The notes beneath the pieces are model-generated. The model saw nothing but the letters and a program-made list of their open reading frames with translations, was not told the origin of the DNA and did no database searches. A stretch of DNA of 64,000 bases from positions 1 through 64,000 of the forward strand of contig JAEEWT010000007.1 of the NCBI GenBank assembly GCA_016287755.1. The letters run 5' to 3'. The DNA is from Prevotella sp. GTDB taxonomy: Bacteria > Bacteroidota > Bacteroidia > Bacteroidales > Bacteroidaceae. This document shows, in pieces, positions 34,460 through 43,945 of the stretch. Position numbers and translations under genes: made by a program. The first letter of the stretch is position 1. Each line of letters begins with the position of its first letter.

Positions 34460-34495
34460 AATAGCATGTCTGCGTTTGCAGGCATGCTATTTTTT
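34460..34495 (+). terminator. Rho-independent terminator of rpsA
   Basis: The 14-bp stem aatagcatgtctgc / gcaggcatgctatt with loop gttt is followed by TTTT. It has one G-U pair. Confidence 0.9.
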
Positions 34496-34644
34496 GTTTC
34501 TAAAAATACGCAAAATCCAAAAAGTTACACGAATAATGCACTTTTTTTGTTAAACCTTGTAAAAAAGTGATACAACGTATATGGAAAAAGTGTATCTTTA
34601 CGGCCAAATATTTATCTTTATTTATTAACTAAATCCAACAAATT

Positions 34645-35274
34645 ATGAAGAAAGTATTTTTTATGGCTCTTGCAGCTGTAGGTTTGATGTTCGCAAGTTG
34701 TACAAACAAACCCGCTCCGGCTCCCGTTGAGGAAGCTATCGATTCAACAGAAGTAGCACTGCAGGAGGCAAATGCTGCTGCAGACGAAGTGATTGCACAG
34801 TTGTCAGATGCTACTGACGCTACTGGTATCCAGAATGCATTGGAGGCTGTAAAGGCTAAGGTTGCTGAGTTCATTGCTAAGAACCCGGAGATTGCCAAGG
34901 AGTATCTGGCAAAGGTTCAGGGCTTCCTGAAGGACAATGCTGACAAGATCAAGGGTCTCGTAGCAGGTAACGCTGCTGTGGCTGGTCTGCTCGACACTGT
35001 GAACGCTATTCCTAGCGACACTGTTGACGCTCTTCTCGGTGCTGGCGATGCTCTGAAGGGTCTGGGTATCGACGCTGCTTCTTTGGCTGGCAAGGCTGTT
35101 GACGCTGCAGGCGACGCTATCGAGGGTGCTGCTGATGCTGCTGTTGACGCTGCTAAGGATGCAAAAGACGCTGTTGTTGACAAGGCTACTGACGCTGTTG
35201 ACGCTGCTAAGGATAAGGCAGGCGAGGCTGTTGACAAGGCTGCTGACGGTGCAAAGAAGGCTCTTGGAATCTAA
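34645..35274 (+). CDS. Alanine-rich helical lipoprotein, LEA/apolipoprotein-like
   Basis: After a lipoprotein signal (LAAVGLMFASC, Cys19) the protein has a Pro-rich linker and a long alanine-rich helical region. From about residue 145 it consists of 11-residue amphipathic repeats such as AVDAAKDAKDA and AVDAAKDKAGE, the pattern of LEA proteins and apolipoprotein helices. Such repeats bind membranes or partly unfolded proteins. The region has biased GCT/GAC codons, so part of it is a DNA repeat too. It is probably abundant and monocistronic, with its own terminator. Confidence 0.75.
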   Translation: MKKVFFMALAAVGLMFASCTNKPAPAPVEEAIDSTEVALQEANAAADEVIAQLSDATDATGIQNALEAVKAKVAEFIAKNPEIAKEYLAKVQGFLKDNADKIKGLVAGNAAVAGLLDTVNAIPSDTVDALLGAGDALKGLGIDAASLAGKAVDAAGDAIEGAADAAVDAAKDAKDAVVDKATDAVDAAKDKAGEAVDKAADGAKKALGI

Positions 35275-35300
35275 GAATTGTCTATTCAATTATCACAATA

Positions 35301-35332
35301 AAAAAGAGATTGCTTCGGCAATCTCTTTTTTT
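35301..35332 (+). terminator. Rho-independent terminator with UUCG loop
   Basis: The 13-bp stem aaaaagagattgc / gcaatctcttttt closes on a TTCG tetraloop and continues into T residues. It lies 26 bases after the helical lipoprotein. Confidence 0.93.
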
Positions 35333-35360
35333 ATCTCTCCACTCAAGTTCCAGTAATCAC

Positions 35361-35409
35361 ACCTGAAACTTGATACTTGTAACTTGATACTTGTAACTTG
35401 TCACCTGAT
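35361..35409. repeat. Heptamer array overlapping a stop codon
   Basis: Seven contiguous 7-mers run ACCTGAA, ACTTGAT, ACTTGTA, ACTTGAT, ACTTGTA, ACTTGTC, ACCTGAT. The stop codon of the DUF4293 gene (35401-35403) falls at the junction of the last two units, so the array extends into the coding end. Confidence 0.85.
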
Positions 35410-35859
35410 CCTGTCCATCGACTTGATGAGTGCCTCATCTGCCCGCACTCCTCTCAACGCTAAGAAATAGAAGATGAGTGCGAAGAAAGGCAAACCTGCA
35501 GCAAACTCCAACTGGAATGAGGCGTGCAGCTTATCTCCCAGATTGATGGCATGGAAGGCGTAGACCAAATACCAACATAGCATGAACAGGATATTGATCA
35601 CACACAATTTGATCTGCGCCTTTCGGTTCTTGAACAGGAAGATAGCAATAAGTGCGAGGGGACATGTTACGAGCAAGATAGCGAACAGTACCCACACACT
35701 AAACTGGTGCCCTCCATTAGCGTCAACGACCCAGAGATTATACATAGGCATATCCACCCCCATCCCTTGAGGAACAAGTGTTGCCACAGGCAGACAAAGG
35801 CAGATTACCGTGATGATCAGCGCCAGGAGCAAGAAAAGTGTCTGCTTACGTTGAATCAT
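35401..35859 (-). CDS. DUF4293 family inner-membrane protein
   Basis: This 152-residue protein has four hydrophobic segments (about residues 7-30, 53-76, 84-104 and 117-135), with a hydrophilic loop after the first. It is a DUF4293 member, found only in Bacteroidota and of unknown function. Its start overlaps the stop of rpoZ by one base (TAATG), so the two are coupled. The last codons lie in a heptamer repeat array. Confidence 0.85.
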   Translation of the reverse strand: MIQRKQTLFLLLALIITVICLCLPVATLVPQGMGVDMPMYNLWVVDANGGHQFSVWVLFAILLVTCPLALIAIFLFKNRKAQIKLCVINILFMLCWYLVYAFHAINLGDKLHASFQLEFAAGLPFFALIFYFLALRGVRADEALIKSMDRIR

Positions 35860-36188
35860 TAGTTCTGGTTGTCTTTTGACGGGTCACGATAATACACATT
35901 CCCTTCGATGAACTCCTGTGTAGCCAGCAGTGAGGCCTTCGGGAGCTTCTCATAGTAACGTGAAATCTCAATTTGCTCGCGGTTCTCGAATACTTCCTCG
36001 AGAGAATCATTATAAGAAGCGAACTCTGCCAGTTTCTTACTCAGATCCTGCTTGATCTCAACGGAAATCTGATTCGCGCGCTTAGCAATGATAGCCACGC
36101 TCTCATAGATATTACCAGTGTCCTTACTGAGATCCATGATGTTACGTGTAACTGTGTTTACGGGTGCTTTTGATTTCTTGTAATCCAT
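35859..36188 (-). CDS. rpoZ: RNA polymerase subunit omega (Bacteroidota type)
   Basis: The 109-residue protein starts MDYKKSKAPVNTVTRNIMDL and contains NIYESVAIIAKRANQISVEI, the omega motif that clamps the beta-prime C-terminus. It stabilises and assembles RNA polymerase. The frame is open upstream to 36377, but that extension overlaps the bamD end; the short start fits family length. It sits in a bamD-rpoZ-DUF4293 order on one strand. Confidence 0.9.
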   Translation of the reverse strand: MDYKKSKAPVNTVTRNIMDLSKDTGNIYESVAIIAKRANQISVEIKQDLSKKLAEFASYNDSLEEVFENREQIEISRYYEKLPKASLLATQEFIEGNVYYRDPSKDNQN

Positions 36189-36255
36189 ATTATTCTTAAT
36201 TATACATTCTTTCCTTTTTACATTCTTGTATTGCCAATTGCGGCAAATAGCTCGA

Positions 36256-37092
36256 TCAGTCTTCTTCTCTCTGATCACCAATAAACCGCTTGCAAGCAGC
36301 AATATACTTCTCAGCTGTGGCGCGCTCCTTACTCTCGGGATACTCATTGATGAATCCGTAGCACTCATCCTCTGCATCCTGGTAACGCTCCAGTTTCTTT
36401 GATTCCACGCTCTGATGTGCCAGTTCGTATTTGCTCTTCATGATTAGCACGGCAAAATCCTCACGCATAGAGTTATAGGGATAGTCCTTCATGGCGTTCT
36501 GCGCAGTAACGATACAAGCTTCATAGTTTGAACCGCCCATCACGCAATTGCCGAAATAAGACCCCAGGTTGTAGTACAGCTGAGCCGAGAGCAATTCTTT
36601 CTTCACCAGTTTGTCCTGCAGATCGAACAACCGTTCCTGCGCCTTCCGCTTCAAGGTAGCATCAGGATAGATGTCCAGGTACTCCTGATAAGCGGTAATA
36701 GCCATGACCGTAGCCGATTGGTCCAGTCTGGGTTCCGGCGTACTCATATAAAGACTTTCTCCGGCATAGTAAGAAGCCATCTCGGCGAACCGTCCTTTGG
36801 GGTAACTCTGATAATACTTCTTAAAGCCCATGGAGGCTGCTTCATAATCAGCATTGCAGAACTGTGCCATAGACAGCATATAAAGACACTCCTCACCGTT
36901 GTCGGTGCCTTTTGTTACAGTCACCAGCTCTTCAAGCAGTGTGATAGCCTTGACGTATTTGCCATTGGCAAAACACTCCTTGGCATATTCATATTTATAG
37001 TTGTAGTCCTGCGTTTTATACACCCTGTTGAACTCGTTGGCACAACCTGTCAGCACCAACGCAGCACATACGCCTATTAATAACTTCTTCAT
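36256..37092 (-). CDS. bamD: BamD, outer-membrane assembly lipoprotein
   Basis: This 278-residue lipoprotein (LIGVCAALVLTGC, Cys17) has several TPR-like helical pairs, e.g. YEYAKECFANGKYVKAITLL and EEDYEAASMGFKKYYQSYP-like segments. BamD is the essential partner of BamA in beta-barrel folding. The start at 37092 (MKKLLIGV) gives a clean signal; the frame also opens at 37122. A good promoter lies immediately upstream. Confidence 0.92.
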   Translation of the reverse strand: MKKLLIGVCAALVLTGCANEFNRVYKTQDYNYKYEYAKECFANGKYVKAITLLEELVTVTKGTDNGEECLYMLSMAQFCNADYEAASMGFKKYYQSYPKGRFAEMASYYAGESLYMSTPEPRLDQSATVMAITAYQEYLDIYPDATLKRKAQERLFDLQDKLVKKELLSAQLYYNLGSYFGNCVMGGSNYEACIVTAQNAMKDYPYNSMREDFAVLIMKSKYELAHQSVESKKLERYQDAEDECYGFINEYPESKERATAEKYIAACKRFIGDQREED

Positions 37093-37109
37093 ATTTCGCA
37101 TTTGGAGTG

Positions 37110-37140
37110 CAAAATTACACATATTTCCACGAAATACAAA
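37110..37140 (-). promoter_or_regulatory. bamD promoter
   Basis: Minus-strand -33 TTTG (37137-37140 as CAAA) and -7 TAATTTTG (37110-37117 as CAAAATTA) are 19 bases apart, a full consensus match. Confidence 0.75.
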
Positions 37141-37192
37141 GCATCTCCGCAGATTTTTAGCAAAAAATGGCTATAGATTAGGTCTTTTTTAG

Positions 37193-37200
37193 TAATTTTG
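37193..37200 (+). promoter_or_regulatory. -7 box upstream of uvrB
   Basis: TAATTTTG lies 26 bases before the uvrB ATG. The -33 region does not show TTTG at the standard distance. Confidence 0.4.
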
Positions 37201-37226
37201 TCGGATAATACCAGAACAGACCGATC

Positions 37227-39269
37227 ATGAAGGCGTTTCAACTCACATCAGAATACCAGCCCACGGGCGATCAGCCAGAGGCTATACGGGAACTTTGCGA
37301 CGGCATTGCCCGCGGCGATAAGTCGCAGGTTCTGCTGGGTGTGACGGGCTCGGGCAAGACCTTCACCATTGCGAATGTCATTGCCCAGGTGAACAAGCCC
37401 ACGCTCATCTTGAGTCACAACAAGACACTGGCTGCCCAGCTCTACGAGGAAATGAGGGGATTCTTCCCGAATAATGCCGTGGAGTACTATGTATCCTACT
37501 ATGACTACTACCAGCCAGAGGCCTATCTGCCGCAGACCGATACTTATATTGAGAAGGATCTTAATATCAACGAGGAGATCGACCGTTTGCGCCTCTCCGC
37601 CGTTTCTTCCCTGCTCTCTGGCAGGAAAGATGTGGTAGTTGTATCGTCTGTATCGTGTATCTATGGTATGGGCGGACCGGTGGCCATGGCCAACAGCGTG
37701 ATTACCATTAAGAAAGGTCAGACGCTCGACCGTAACCGCTTCCTCCGTCAGTTGGTGGATGCCCTGTATGTGCGTAATGACATTGAACTGAAACGCGGAA
37801 ATTTCCGTGTGAAAGGCGATACGGTGGATGTATTCATGGCCTATAGCGATCATGTCCTGCGTGTCACATGGTGGGATGATGAGATTGATGCGATTGAGGA
37901 ACTCGACTCCCTTACCTACCACCGACTGGCTTCGTTTGACGAATACCAGGTCTATCCCGCCAATTTGTTTGTCACTTCCAAGGAGCAGACCGAGCATGCC
38001 ATCCGGGCTATTCAGGATGATCTCGTCAAGCAAATTGATTTCTTCAACGAGATGGGCGATTCCATTAAGGCACAGCGCATTAAAGAACGAGTGGAATACG
38101 ACATGGAGATGATCAAGGAGTTAGGGCATTGCAGTGGAATAGAGAACTACTCCCGCTACTTTGACGGCAGGGAGGAAGGTCAACGACCCTACTGTCTGTT
38201 CGACTTCTTCCCCGAGGATTATCTGCTGGTCATCGACGAGAGTCATGTAAGCGTTCCGCAGATCAATGCAATGTATGGAGGCGACCGTGCCCGCAAGACC
38301 AACCTCGTGGAGTACGGGTTCCGTCTTCCTGCGGCGTTCGACAACCGACCCCTGAAGTTCGAGGAGTTTCAGGAACTGGTAAACCAAGTAATCTATGTGT
38401 CTGCTACCCCAGCCGACTTCGAGCTGAACGAGGCTGAAGGCGTGGTTGTGGAACAACTGATTCGCCCTACGGGTCTGCTTGACCCGGAGATTGAGGTGCG
38501 TCCGAGCGAGAATCAGATTGACGATCTGATGGACGAGATTCTCACCCGCTGTCATCGTGGCGAGCGTGTACTGGTAACCACGCTGACCAAGCGCATGGCG
38601 GAAGAGCTGACGGAATACTTGCTGAACCACGATATCAAAGCAAACTATATCCATAGTGATGTGGCTACGCTCGACCGTGTGAAGATTATGAACGATCTTC
38701 GTTCCGGAGCTTTTGATGTACTGGTGGGCGTCAACTTGCTCCGCGAAGGACTCGACCTGCCGGAGGTCTCGCTGGTGGCGATCCTTGACGCCGACAAGGA
38801 AGGATTCCTGCGTTCACACAGGTCGTTGACGCAGACCGCCGGACGTGCTGCCCGAAACGTCAACGGAAAGGTCATCATGTATGCAGACACCATCACGCAG
38901 AGCATGCAGCTTACCATTGACGAAACCAACCGCCGTCGCGCCAAGCAGCTGAAATATAACGAAGAACACGGTATCACGCCCAAACAGATTATCAAGGCCA
39001 TTGGACAGGGCGGACTGGTTCAGAGCACGGATATCATTAAAGGACTTGACAAGGGTGCCACCACCTATCGTCCGTACATCGAGCCCGACTCCATGGACAT
39101 GGCCGCTGATCCTATTGTCAAGAAGATGACGCGCGAGCAGTTGCAGAAGAGCATCGACAATACCACCAAGCTGATGAAGCAAGCCGCCAAGAACCTCGAC
39201 TTCATCCAGGCCGCACAGTACCGTGATGAAGTCTTACGACTGCAGAAACTGCTGGAGAAAGGGAAATAA
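37227..39269 (+). CDS. uvrB: Excinuclease ABC subunit B
   Basis: The 680-residue protein is UvrB of nucleotide excision repair. It has Walker A GVTGSGKTFT near residue 40, the beta-hairpin region EYYVSYYDYYQPEAYLP, motif II LLVIDESHVSVPQ, motif VI QTAGRAARN and a C-terminal UVR motif (LDFIQAAQYRDEVLRLQKLL) for UvrC contact. Length equals the norm. It is not in an operon with other uvr genes. Confidence 0.98.
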   Translation: MKAFQLTSEYQPTGDQPEAIRELCDGIARGDKSQVLLGVTGSGKTFTIANVIAQVNKPTLILSHNKTLAAQLYEEMRGFFPNNAVEYYVSYYDYYQPEAYLPQTDTYIEKDLNINEEIDRLRLSAVSSLLSGRKDVVVVSSVSCIYGMGGPVAMANSVITIKKGQTLDRNRFLRQLVDALYVRNDIELKRGNFRVKGDTVDVFMAYSDHVLRVTWWDDEIDAIEELDSLTYHRLASFDEYQVYPANLFVTSKEQTEHAIRAIQDDLVKQIDFFNEMGDSIKAQRIKERVEYDMEMIKELGHCSGIENYSRYFDGREEGQRPYCLFDFFPEDYLLVIDESHVSVPQINAMYGGDRARKTNLVEYGFRLPAAFDNRPLKFEEFQELVNQVIYVSATPADFELNEAEGVVVEQLIRPTGLLDPEIEVRPSENQIDDLMDEILTRCHRGERVLVTTLTKRMAEELTEYLLNHDIKANYIHSDVATLDRVKIMNDLRSGAFDVLVGVNLLREGLDLPEVSLVAILDADKEGFLRSHRSLTQTAGRAARNVNGKVIMYADTITQSMQLTIDETNRRRAKQLKYNEEHGITPKQIIKAIGQGGLVQSTDIIKGLDKGATTYRPYIEPDSMDMAADPIVKKMTREQLQKSIDNTTKLMKQAAKNLDFIQAAQYRDEVLRLQKLLEKGK

Positions 39270-39271
39270 AG

Positions 39272-40792
39272 TTACTTGTTCACGTATTTCACCGTCACCC
39301 CATCATCCTTCTTCAGCACGTCGGCAATGGATTGCGGCGTGATGGTGACAGGACCTTTCATGAATTCCGGGACGTTATAGCTCTTCAGGAATTCGCGGTG
39401 GTAGTTAGGATTCTTGCTCGGCAGCTCAAAAGGCTTTGTTCCCTTACCGTTCGCATCAATATGCGCGAAGAACGGACGGGTGAAGTTCCCGTCGTCACGG
39501 CGACTGCTGAACACCACCCATTTACCGTTGCTCGACCATGAATGGTAACTCTCCGTGTCGGGCGAGTTCAGCTCGTTCATCGCCCTTGCCTCCCCGGTCT
39601 GCAGGTCGAGCAGCCACAGATCAGCATCATGGTGCCAGATGTGGAACACGCCGCGCTCACCCATGGTAAACATCAGGTAGCGCCCATCGGCAGACACCCG
39701 AGGTAAGGTAGCACTCATATTCATTGCAGCAGCATCAAACACCAGCTGTCTGGGACCGAAGCGTTTGGTCTGCACATCGAACTCTTTCTTGTAGATACTG
39801 TATTTCACCTCGTTCATCCGCGAAAGCAACTCGTAGTTCTTGTCTTTGATCGAATCAGACAAGACAAAGTGCGCACTACAGTAATAAAGCGTCTTTCCGT
39901 CGGGCGTCCAGCAAGGGAACACCTCCATCTCATCCTTGTCGTTCTCGATATTCGTCACCTCGTCACGCTCCACATCATACAAGATAAGATCACTGGCCGT
40001 ATCGTACACCTCGATTTTGTTCTTGTCGGTGGTGAGGAAACCCTGGAATGTCTTGTTCGTGGAATAGACGATGAGGTTCAGTGACGGGTGCCAAGCAGGA
40101 TACACACCAGCCGAGAGAATCGAGTCGTTCCGCATGTTCACCTTCTTCATCTTCCCGTCGTAGGCAATCATCGTACCGCCATGATACTGACGCGCATGGA
40201 ACTGCATCCTGTTGGGATTATAGTTCTGGTAATGATGACAGTTGATGCACTGTCCTTTCAGTTCCTCACCGCACAGCATATTGTCGTAGATCACGCTCTC
40301 CTCGTAATCCTCCAGGCACCGCTGACGGATGGTCAGCTCCTCGTAGGTCACGAACGAGGGATGAATACAACGATAGCTGATATAAGGATCTATGGAATCA
40401 GGTGATACGAAGATCTGGAACGGTTTGAAGCGCGTCCACTGATCATCATGCCGCGCATATACCTCCACCTGAATGGCAGCACCCTTGGCCTTGTCTGCAA
40501 GCTGTCTCCATTTCCCAATAGAAGGACAGGCCTGCTCACCGCCACATACCAACTCCTCATCACCCACTGAAAAGCGCACCACCATCTCCTCGCTCTTCGT
40601 ATCCATCTGAAAACTCAGTGGAGCGATGTTCACAGGAACCGTCACATTCACATAATCAGGATAGATTTTGGGGTAGTCAGTCGACTGCGCAAATTGCGTA
40701 GGCACACGGTGACCGCAGGCTGTAAGCAGCAATGCGATGACGGTGATCAAACAACCTGTTGCATGACGAGAGGTAGATGAATGAAGCTTCAT
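39272..40792 (-). CDS. TolB-like PD40 lipoprotein with a c-type haem motif
   Basis: This 506-residue lipoprotein (IALLLTACG, Cys26) has a C-terminal half of WD/PD40-like beta-propeller blades: GVYPAWHPSLNLIVYSTN, VFPCWTPDGKTLYYCSA, LPRVSADGRYLMFTMG and YHSWSSNGKWVVFSSRR. Between the N-terminal domain and the propeller is CINCHH (Cys182, Cys185, His186), a CxxCH haem-attachment motif, so it may be a cytochrome c with a propeller. It follows the DUF6057-type protein by 11 bases on one strand, and the pair probably works together in the envelope. Function unknown. Confidence 0.8.
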   Translation of the reverse strand: MKLHSSTSRHATGCLITVIALLLTACGHRVPTQFAQSTDYPKIYPDYVNVTVPVNIAPLSFQMDTKSEEMVVRFSVGDEELVCGGEQACPSIGKWRQLADKAKGAAIQVEVYARHDDQWTRFKPFQIFVSPDSIDPYISYRCIHPSFVTYEELTIRQRCLEDYEESVIYDNMLCGEELKGQCINCHHYQNYNPNRMQFHARQYHGGTMIAYDGKMKKVNMRNDSILSAGVYPAWHPSLNLIVYSTNKTFQGFLTTDKNKIEVYDTASDLILYDVERDEVTNIENDKDEMEVFPCWTPDGKTLYYCSAHFVLSDSIKDKNYELLSRMNEVKYSIYKKEFDVQTKRFGPRQLVFDAAAMNMSATLPRVSADGRYLMFTMGERGVFHIWHHDADLWLLDLQTGEARAMNELNSPDTESYHSWSSNGKWVVFSSRRDDGNFTRPFFAHIDANGKGTKPFELPSKNPNYHREFLKSYNVPEFMKGPVTITPQSIADVLKKDDGVTVKYVNK

Positions 40793-40803
40793 GGTATGAG
40801 GTA

Positions 40804-42681
40804 TTAGTTGTAGTTCAATTGTTTCATCAGGTAATAGTCGTAGTAGTATGTATGACCGAACGAAGGGTATAGTATCGCACGTACCTGTTCCAGATCCATG
40901 CCATCATACTGCTGCACCTTGTCTGCCATGTCTTGATAAGTGGTGATGACCTCCTTATCAAACGGCATTCCCTCTGTAGGACGGTTTTCCTCCTTACAGA
41001 ACAGATAGGCGGCCTCCTGGAAGATCCGTGGCATCGGGTCGTTGGGGTGTAGATTGACGTACTGTTTGAAACGCGGCCAGAACATTCTGGGATTCTTCGT
41101 CCATAGCGCAGCCAATAAAGCCTGCTCCTGGAAAACAGGATCGTTGGCGTCAAGATCAGCCAAAAGCTTCATCAGAAATGATTCAGCATGACCGCCGTTA
41201 TCTGTACCCACACTGTTGTCGTAGTGGAGCATATGACAAATAGGACCCGTGCTTGGTGATTTTGTCTGCAGGTCCTTACGACCGTTCATGGCCTCGTACT
41301 CATCTGCCCAGTCACCGAAATAACGTGTCTGGCGCAACAAGCCGAAATACTTACTGGCCGCAGCCTCTTCACCCGAGAGCATGGCACAGAGCGCCATATA
41401 CTTCAGATAGGCAGTCTTCCACCCGAACTCCACCGCCTCTTCAAGACAGTAATGATGACACGCGTTGAGTGCCCCGTAGTTGTAGTAAAGCATCCTACCA
41501 ATCATGTTCGACTGATAGATAGGGAACGGTGAATTGCAGGCTTTGTCGCCATTGGGATAGTTATAGATTTCCGTAGCCCGTCCTAAGCGAGTAAGCGCAA
41601 TGTTGCGCATAATGACGATGGAACGAGTAGGCATATCCTTCACGTTTTCAGACTCATTCATCACCCCCTGCCAATCAAGATTCTCCACGCAGCGCTGCAT
41701 GGTAAGCTCATGGTGGAAGTTCTCGTCCTTGAACCAGAAATGCCATACAGCACAAACCAGAGCCACCAAGACCACAGTTTGCGGCAGATACTGCATCAGT
41801 TTGGTCGAACCCTTCTGCGGCTTCACCCCCTTCTTCTGATGAGGGTTTACCACAGGTTCCTTCTTTTCCCAAGTCTCACGATAAGTAATCACCAAGACCA
41901 GATAGAAAAGCAACAGCAGGATATACGGCAGGTAATACCATTTCTCCCCTTCAGCATTCATCTTGAAGATGGGCAAACCCGTCCAGTAGATATTGATGAT
42001 GTTAGTCTGATAATACACCAATCGGTAATACAACAACGGAATGGCTATCACGCTTATCACCCCCACTACGGTATTTATAATGGCTGTTGAACGCTGTTTC
42101 TCCAGTCGCCACGACCAAACAGTCATCAGTAATACGCCCCAAAGAATATAAGTTCCGAAGAGCGGATAGCCAATCACCACCGTCAGGAACAAGAACAACG
42201 GAGTAAGAATACGTCGTTGCGGCAAATTCTTAAAGCCCCACATCAGCGCAACCACCACAATGGTGGCGATGGTAGCCGTCCAGAAATACCCCTTCAGTTT
42301 GATGACATAGAGCCAATAACCCATGCTGATAGCAGTCATCAACAGTAAGGCAATAGGAATGAGCAACAACACCGTCCAGCGATTCGGAATGCAGAACACC
42401 CGTTTGGTCATCCATGCCAGCAATCCCCAGCTTCCACACAGCAGTAACACCCCCAACCAAGGATAGTAGAAGTGCTGCGTGAGATAGGTTCCTATATACG
42501 AGAGGAACCCCGCTGACGAAACCATTATCTCCTTGAAGAAGAGTCCAGTATAGAGAAAAAGGTTCATCTCCTGAACCTTCCATAAGAGGTCACGCTCATA
42601 GGTAAGCAGGACAACCGCAAGAACCACCAAGGCGATAATCACCACGGCGGCAGGTAGTATTCTTTTCATGATTGTTTTCAT
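40804..42681 (-). CDS. DUF6057-type multi-pass membrane protein, 625 aa
   Basis: The protein has about nine to ten transmembrane segments in the first 325 residues, a basic cytosolic loop (NPHQKKGVKPQKGSTK), then a soluble C-terminal part of about 300 residues of TPR-like helices (VENLDWQGVMNESENV, YLKYMALCAMLSGEEAAASK). The C-terminus ends with FGHTYYYDYY. It resembles DUF6057 proteins of Bacteroidota, whose role is unknown. The same kind of architecture and a similar C-terminal motif recur in the protein at 49028-50107. It lies upstream of the PD40 lipoprotein. Confidence 0.8.
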   Translation of the reverse strand: MKTIMKRILPAAVVIIALVVLAVVLLTYERDLLWKVQEMNLFLYTGLFFKEIMVSSAGFLSYIGTYLTQHFYYPWLGVLLLCGSWGLLAWMTKRVFCIPNRWTVLLLIPIALLLMTAISMGYWLYVIKLKGYFWTATIATIVVVALMWGFKNLPQRRILTPLFLFLTVVIGYPLFGTYILWGVLLMTVWSWRLEKQRSTAIINTVVGVISVIAIPLLYYRLVYYQTNIINIYWTGLPIFKMNAEGEKWYYLPYILLLLFYLVLVITYRETWEKKEPVVNPHQKKGVKPQKGSTKLMQYLPQTVVLVALVCAVWHFWFKDENFHHELTMQRCVENLDWQGVMNESENVKDMPTRSIVIMRNIALTRLGRATEIYNYPNGDKACNSPFPIYQSNMIGRMLYYNYGALNACHHYCLEEAVEFGWKTAYLKYMALCAMLSGEEAAASKYFGLLRQTRYFGDWADEYEAMNGRKDLQTKSPSTGPICHMLHYDNSVGTDNGGHAESFLMKLLADLDANDPVFQEQALLAALWTKNPRMFWPRFKQYVNLHPNDPMPRIFQEAAYLFCKEENRPTEGMPFDKEVITTYQDMADKVQQYDGMDLEQVRAILYPSFGHTYYYDYYLMKQLNYN

Positions 42682-42743
42682 TACGACTGCAAAAATACAT
42701 TATTTATTTGAAAAAACAAAGTATTCTGCCTTTTTGTCGTTGC

Positions 42744-43910
42744 CTATCTGTTCTTGTGCTGCATATACCAGGGGTGAGTCACGAAATTATACACCACCAA
42801 GGCCACGACAGCCATGATGAGACCCACCAGATAGATATGGTTAGAAAGATAGGAGAAGCCCAGGAAGAGTCCTAAGCTGATGCCCGTTTCCCATGCCAGG
42901 AAGAACGTGCTCTGCGAAGTACCGCGCTGACAATGTCTGCTCAGCTTGATGAAGAACAGCAGGAAACGGGAGCCTATAATACCAATGGCAAAGCCGATGA
43001 GCACTGGCGGGATATAGTTGTTCACCAGTGCTGATGACTGTCGCATCATCAGTAAGGCGGCGATAATCAGGATCAGTCCTGTAACCGACTCGCTCTTCAG
43101 GTCGGCATTCACAAAGACGAACCGTTCGGCCAGCAGTGCAAAGAAGAATCCGCACATCATCATCCCGTAGAACATGCTTGACAAAGGAGTAGACAGAATC
43201 AGTCCGATGATGGTTGTTATCAGCAGCAAGTTCACGAACAACAACCATCCTGACGGAAGGAAGAAGCGGTCGAGCGAGAACCTATAAACCTTATCCTCAG
43301 GCGCCTTGAATGGAAAACTCACCAGCTGTATTAACACCATTGATAATAAGCAACATGCGCCCGATGATAAAAGAACATATTCAAGATTGAAATAACGGTA
43401 AATCAACAACGCTGCCACCGGTCCTAACGACAAGGAGAACCTTCCGAACCACGCGGCACTATGGTTCGCCTCCGTGCGTTGGAACGACTCGCATACGTCG
43501 ATGATCAGCGTACTCACCAACACCATCTGTGCCAAGCCGAAGGAAGCCCCCAGACAGAAGCGCGCCACCAGCGCCACCATCCCCTCTGCCAACATCGGTA
43601 ACTGTCCGCAGACAGTCAAGTAGATTACGGCAATACAGGCGAGCATCATAAGGATGGCCAGCTGACAGACGTGGTTTCTCCGATAGCGCTGAACGAGATA
43701 GTTACAGCAGCCACCCATGACGAACAGACCAAGTCCGTAGGCCCCCATGGACAAACCTGTTGACATAGCATCCCCATGTTGTGCCAGCCACAAGGGCAGC
43801 ACAGGTATCTGCATATATACCGACATGGTGAGCAGCATATTCGCAATGGCCAGTCGCCAGAAGTCATGATGCCATAGCTTCACATGAACTGGAGTATTCT
43901 GTGTGTACAT
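42744..43910 (-). CDS. MFS transporter
   Basis: The 388-residue protein has twelve hydrophobic segments and the MFS pattern: HDFWRLAIANMLLTMSVYMQ at the N-terminus, a loop with YLVQRYRRNHVCQLA after helix 2, and GASFGLAQMVLVS in helix 5. The substrate is not evident; the family moves sugars, drugs or metabolites with protons. It lies 35 bases downstream of the HAD phosphatase, which may act on the transported compound. Confidence 0.88.
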   Translation of the reverse strand: MYTQNTPVHVKLWHHDFWRLAIANMLLTMSVYMQIPVLPLWLAQHGDAMSTGLSMGAYGLGLFVMGGCCNYLVQRYRRNHVCQLAILMMLACIAVIYLTVCGQLPMLAEGMVALVARFCLGASFGLAQMVLVSTLIIDVCESFQRTEANHSAAWFGRFSLSLGPVAALLIYRYFNLEYVLLSSGACCLLSMVLIQLVSFPFKAPEDKVYRFSLDRFFLPSGWLLFVNLLLITTIIGLILSTPLSSMFYGMMMCGFFFALLAERFVFVNADLKSESVTGLILIIAALLMMRQSSALVNNYIPPVLIGFAIGIIGSRFLLFFIKLSRHCQRGTSQSTFFLAWETGISLGLFLGFSYLSNHIYLVGLIMAVVALVVYNFVTHPWYMQHKNR

Positions 43911-43945
43911 GTTTTGTCAGGATATTGTTTTAGTATATGAAGTTC

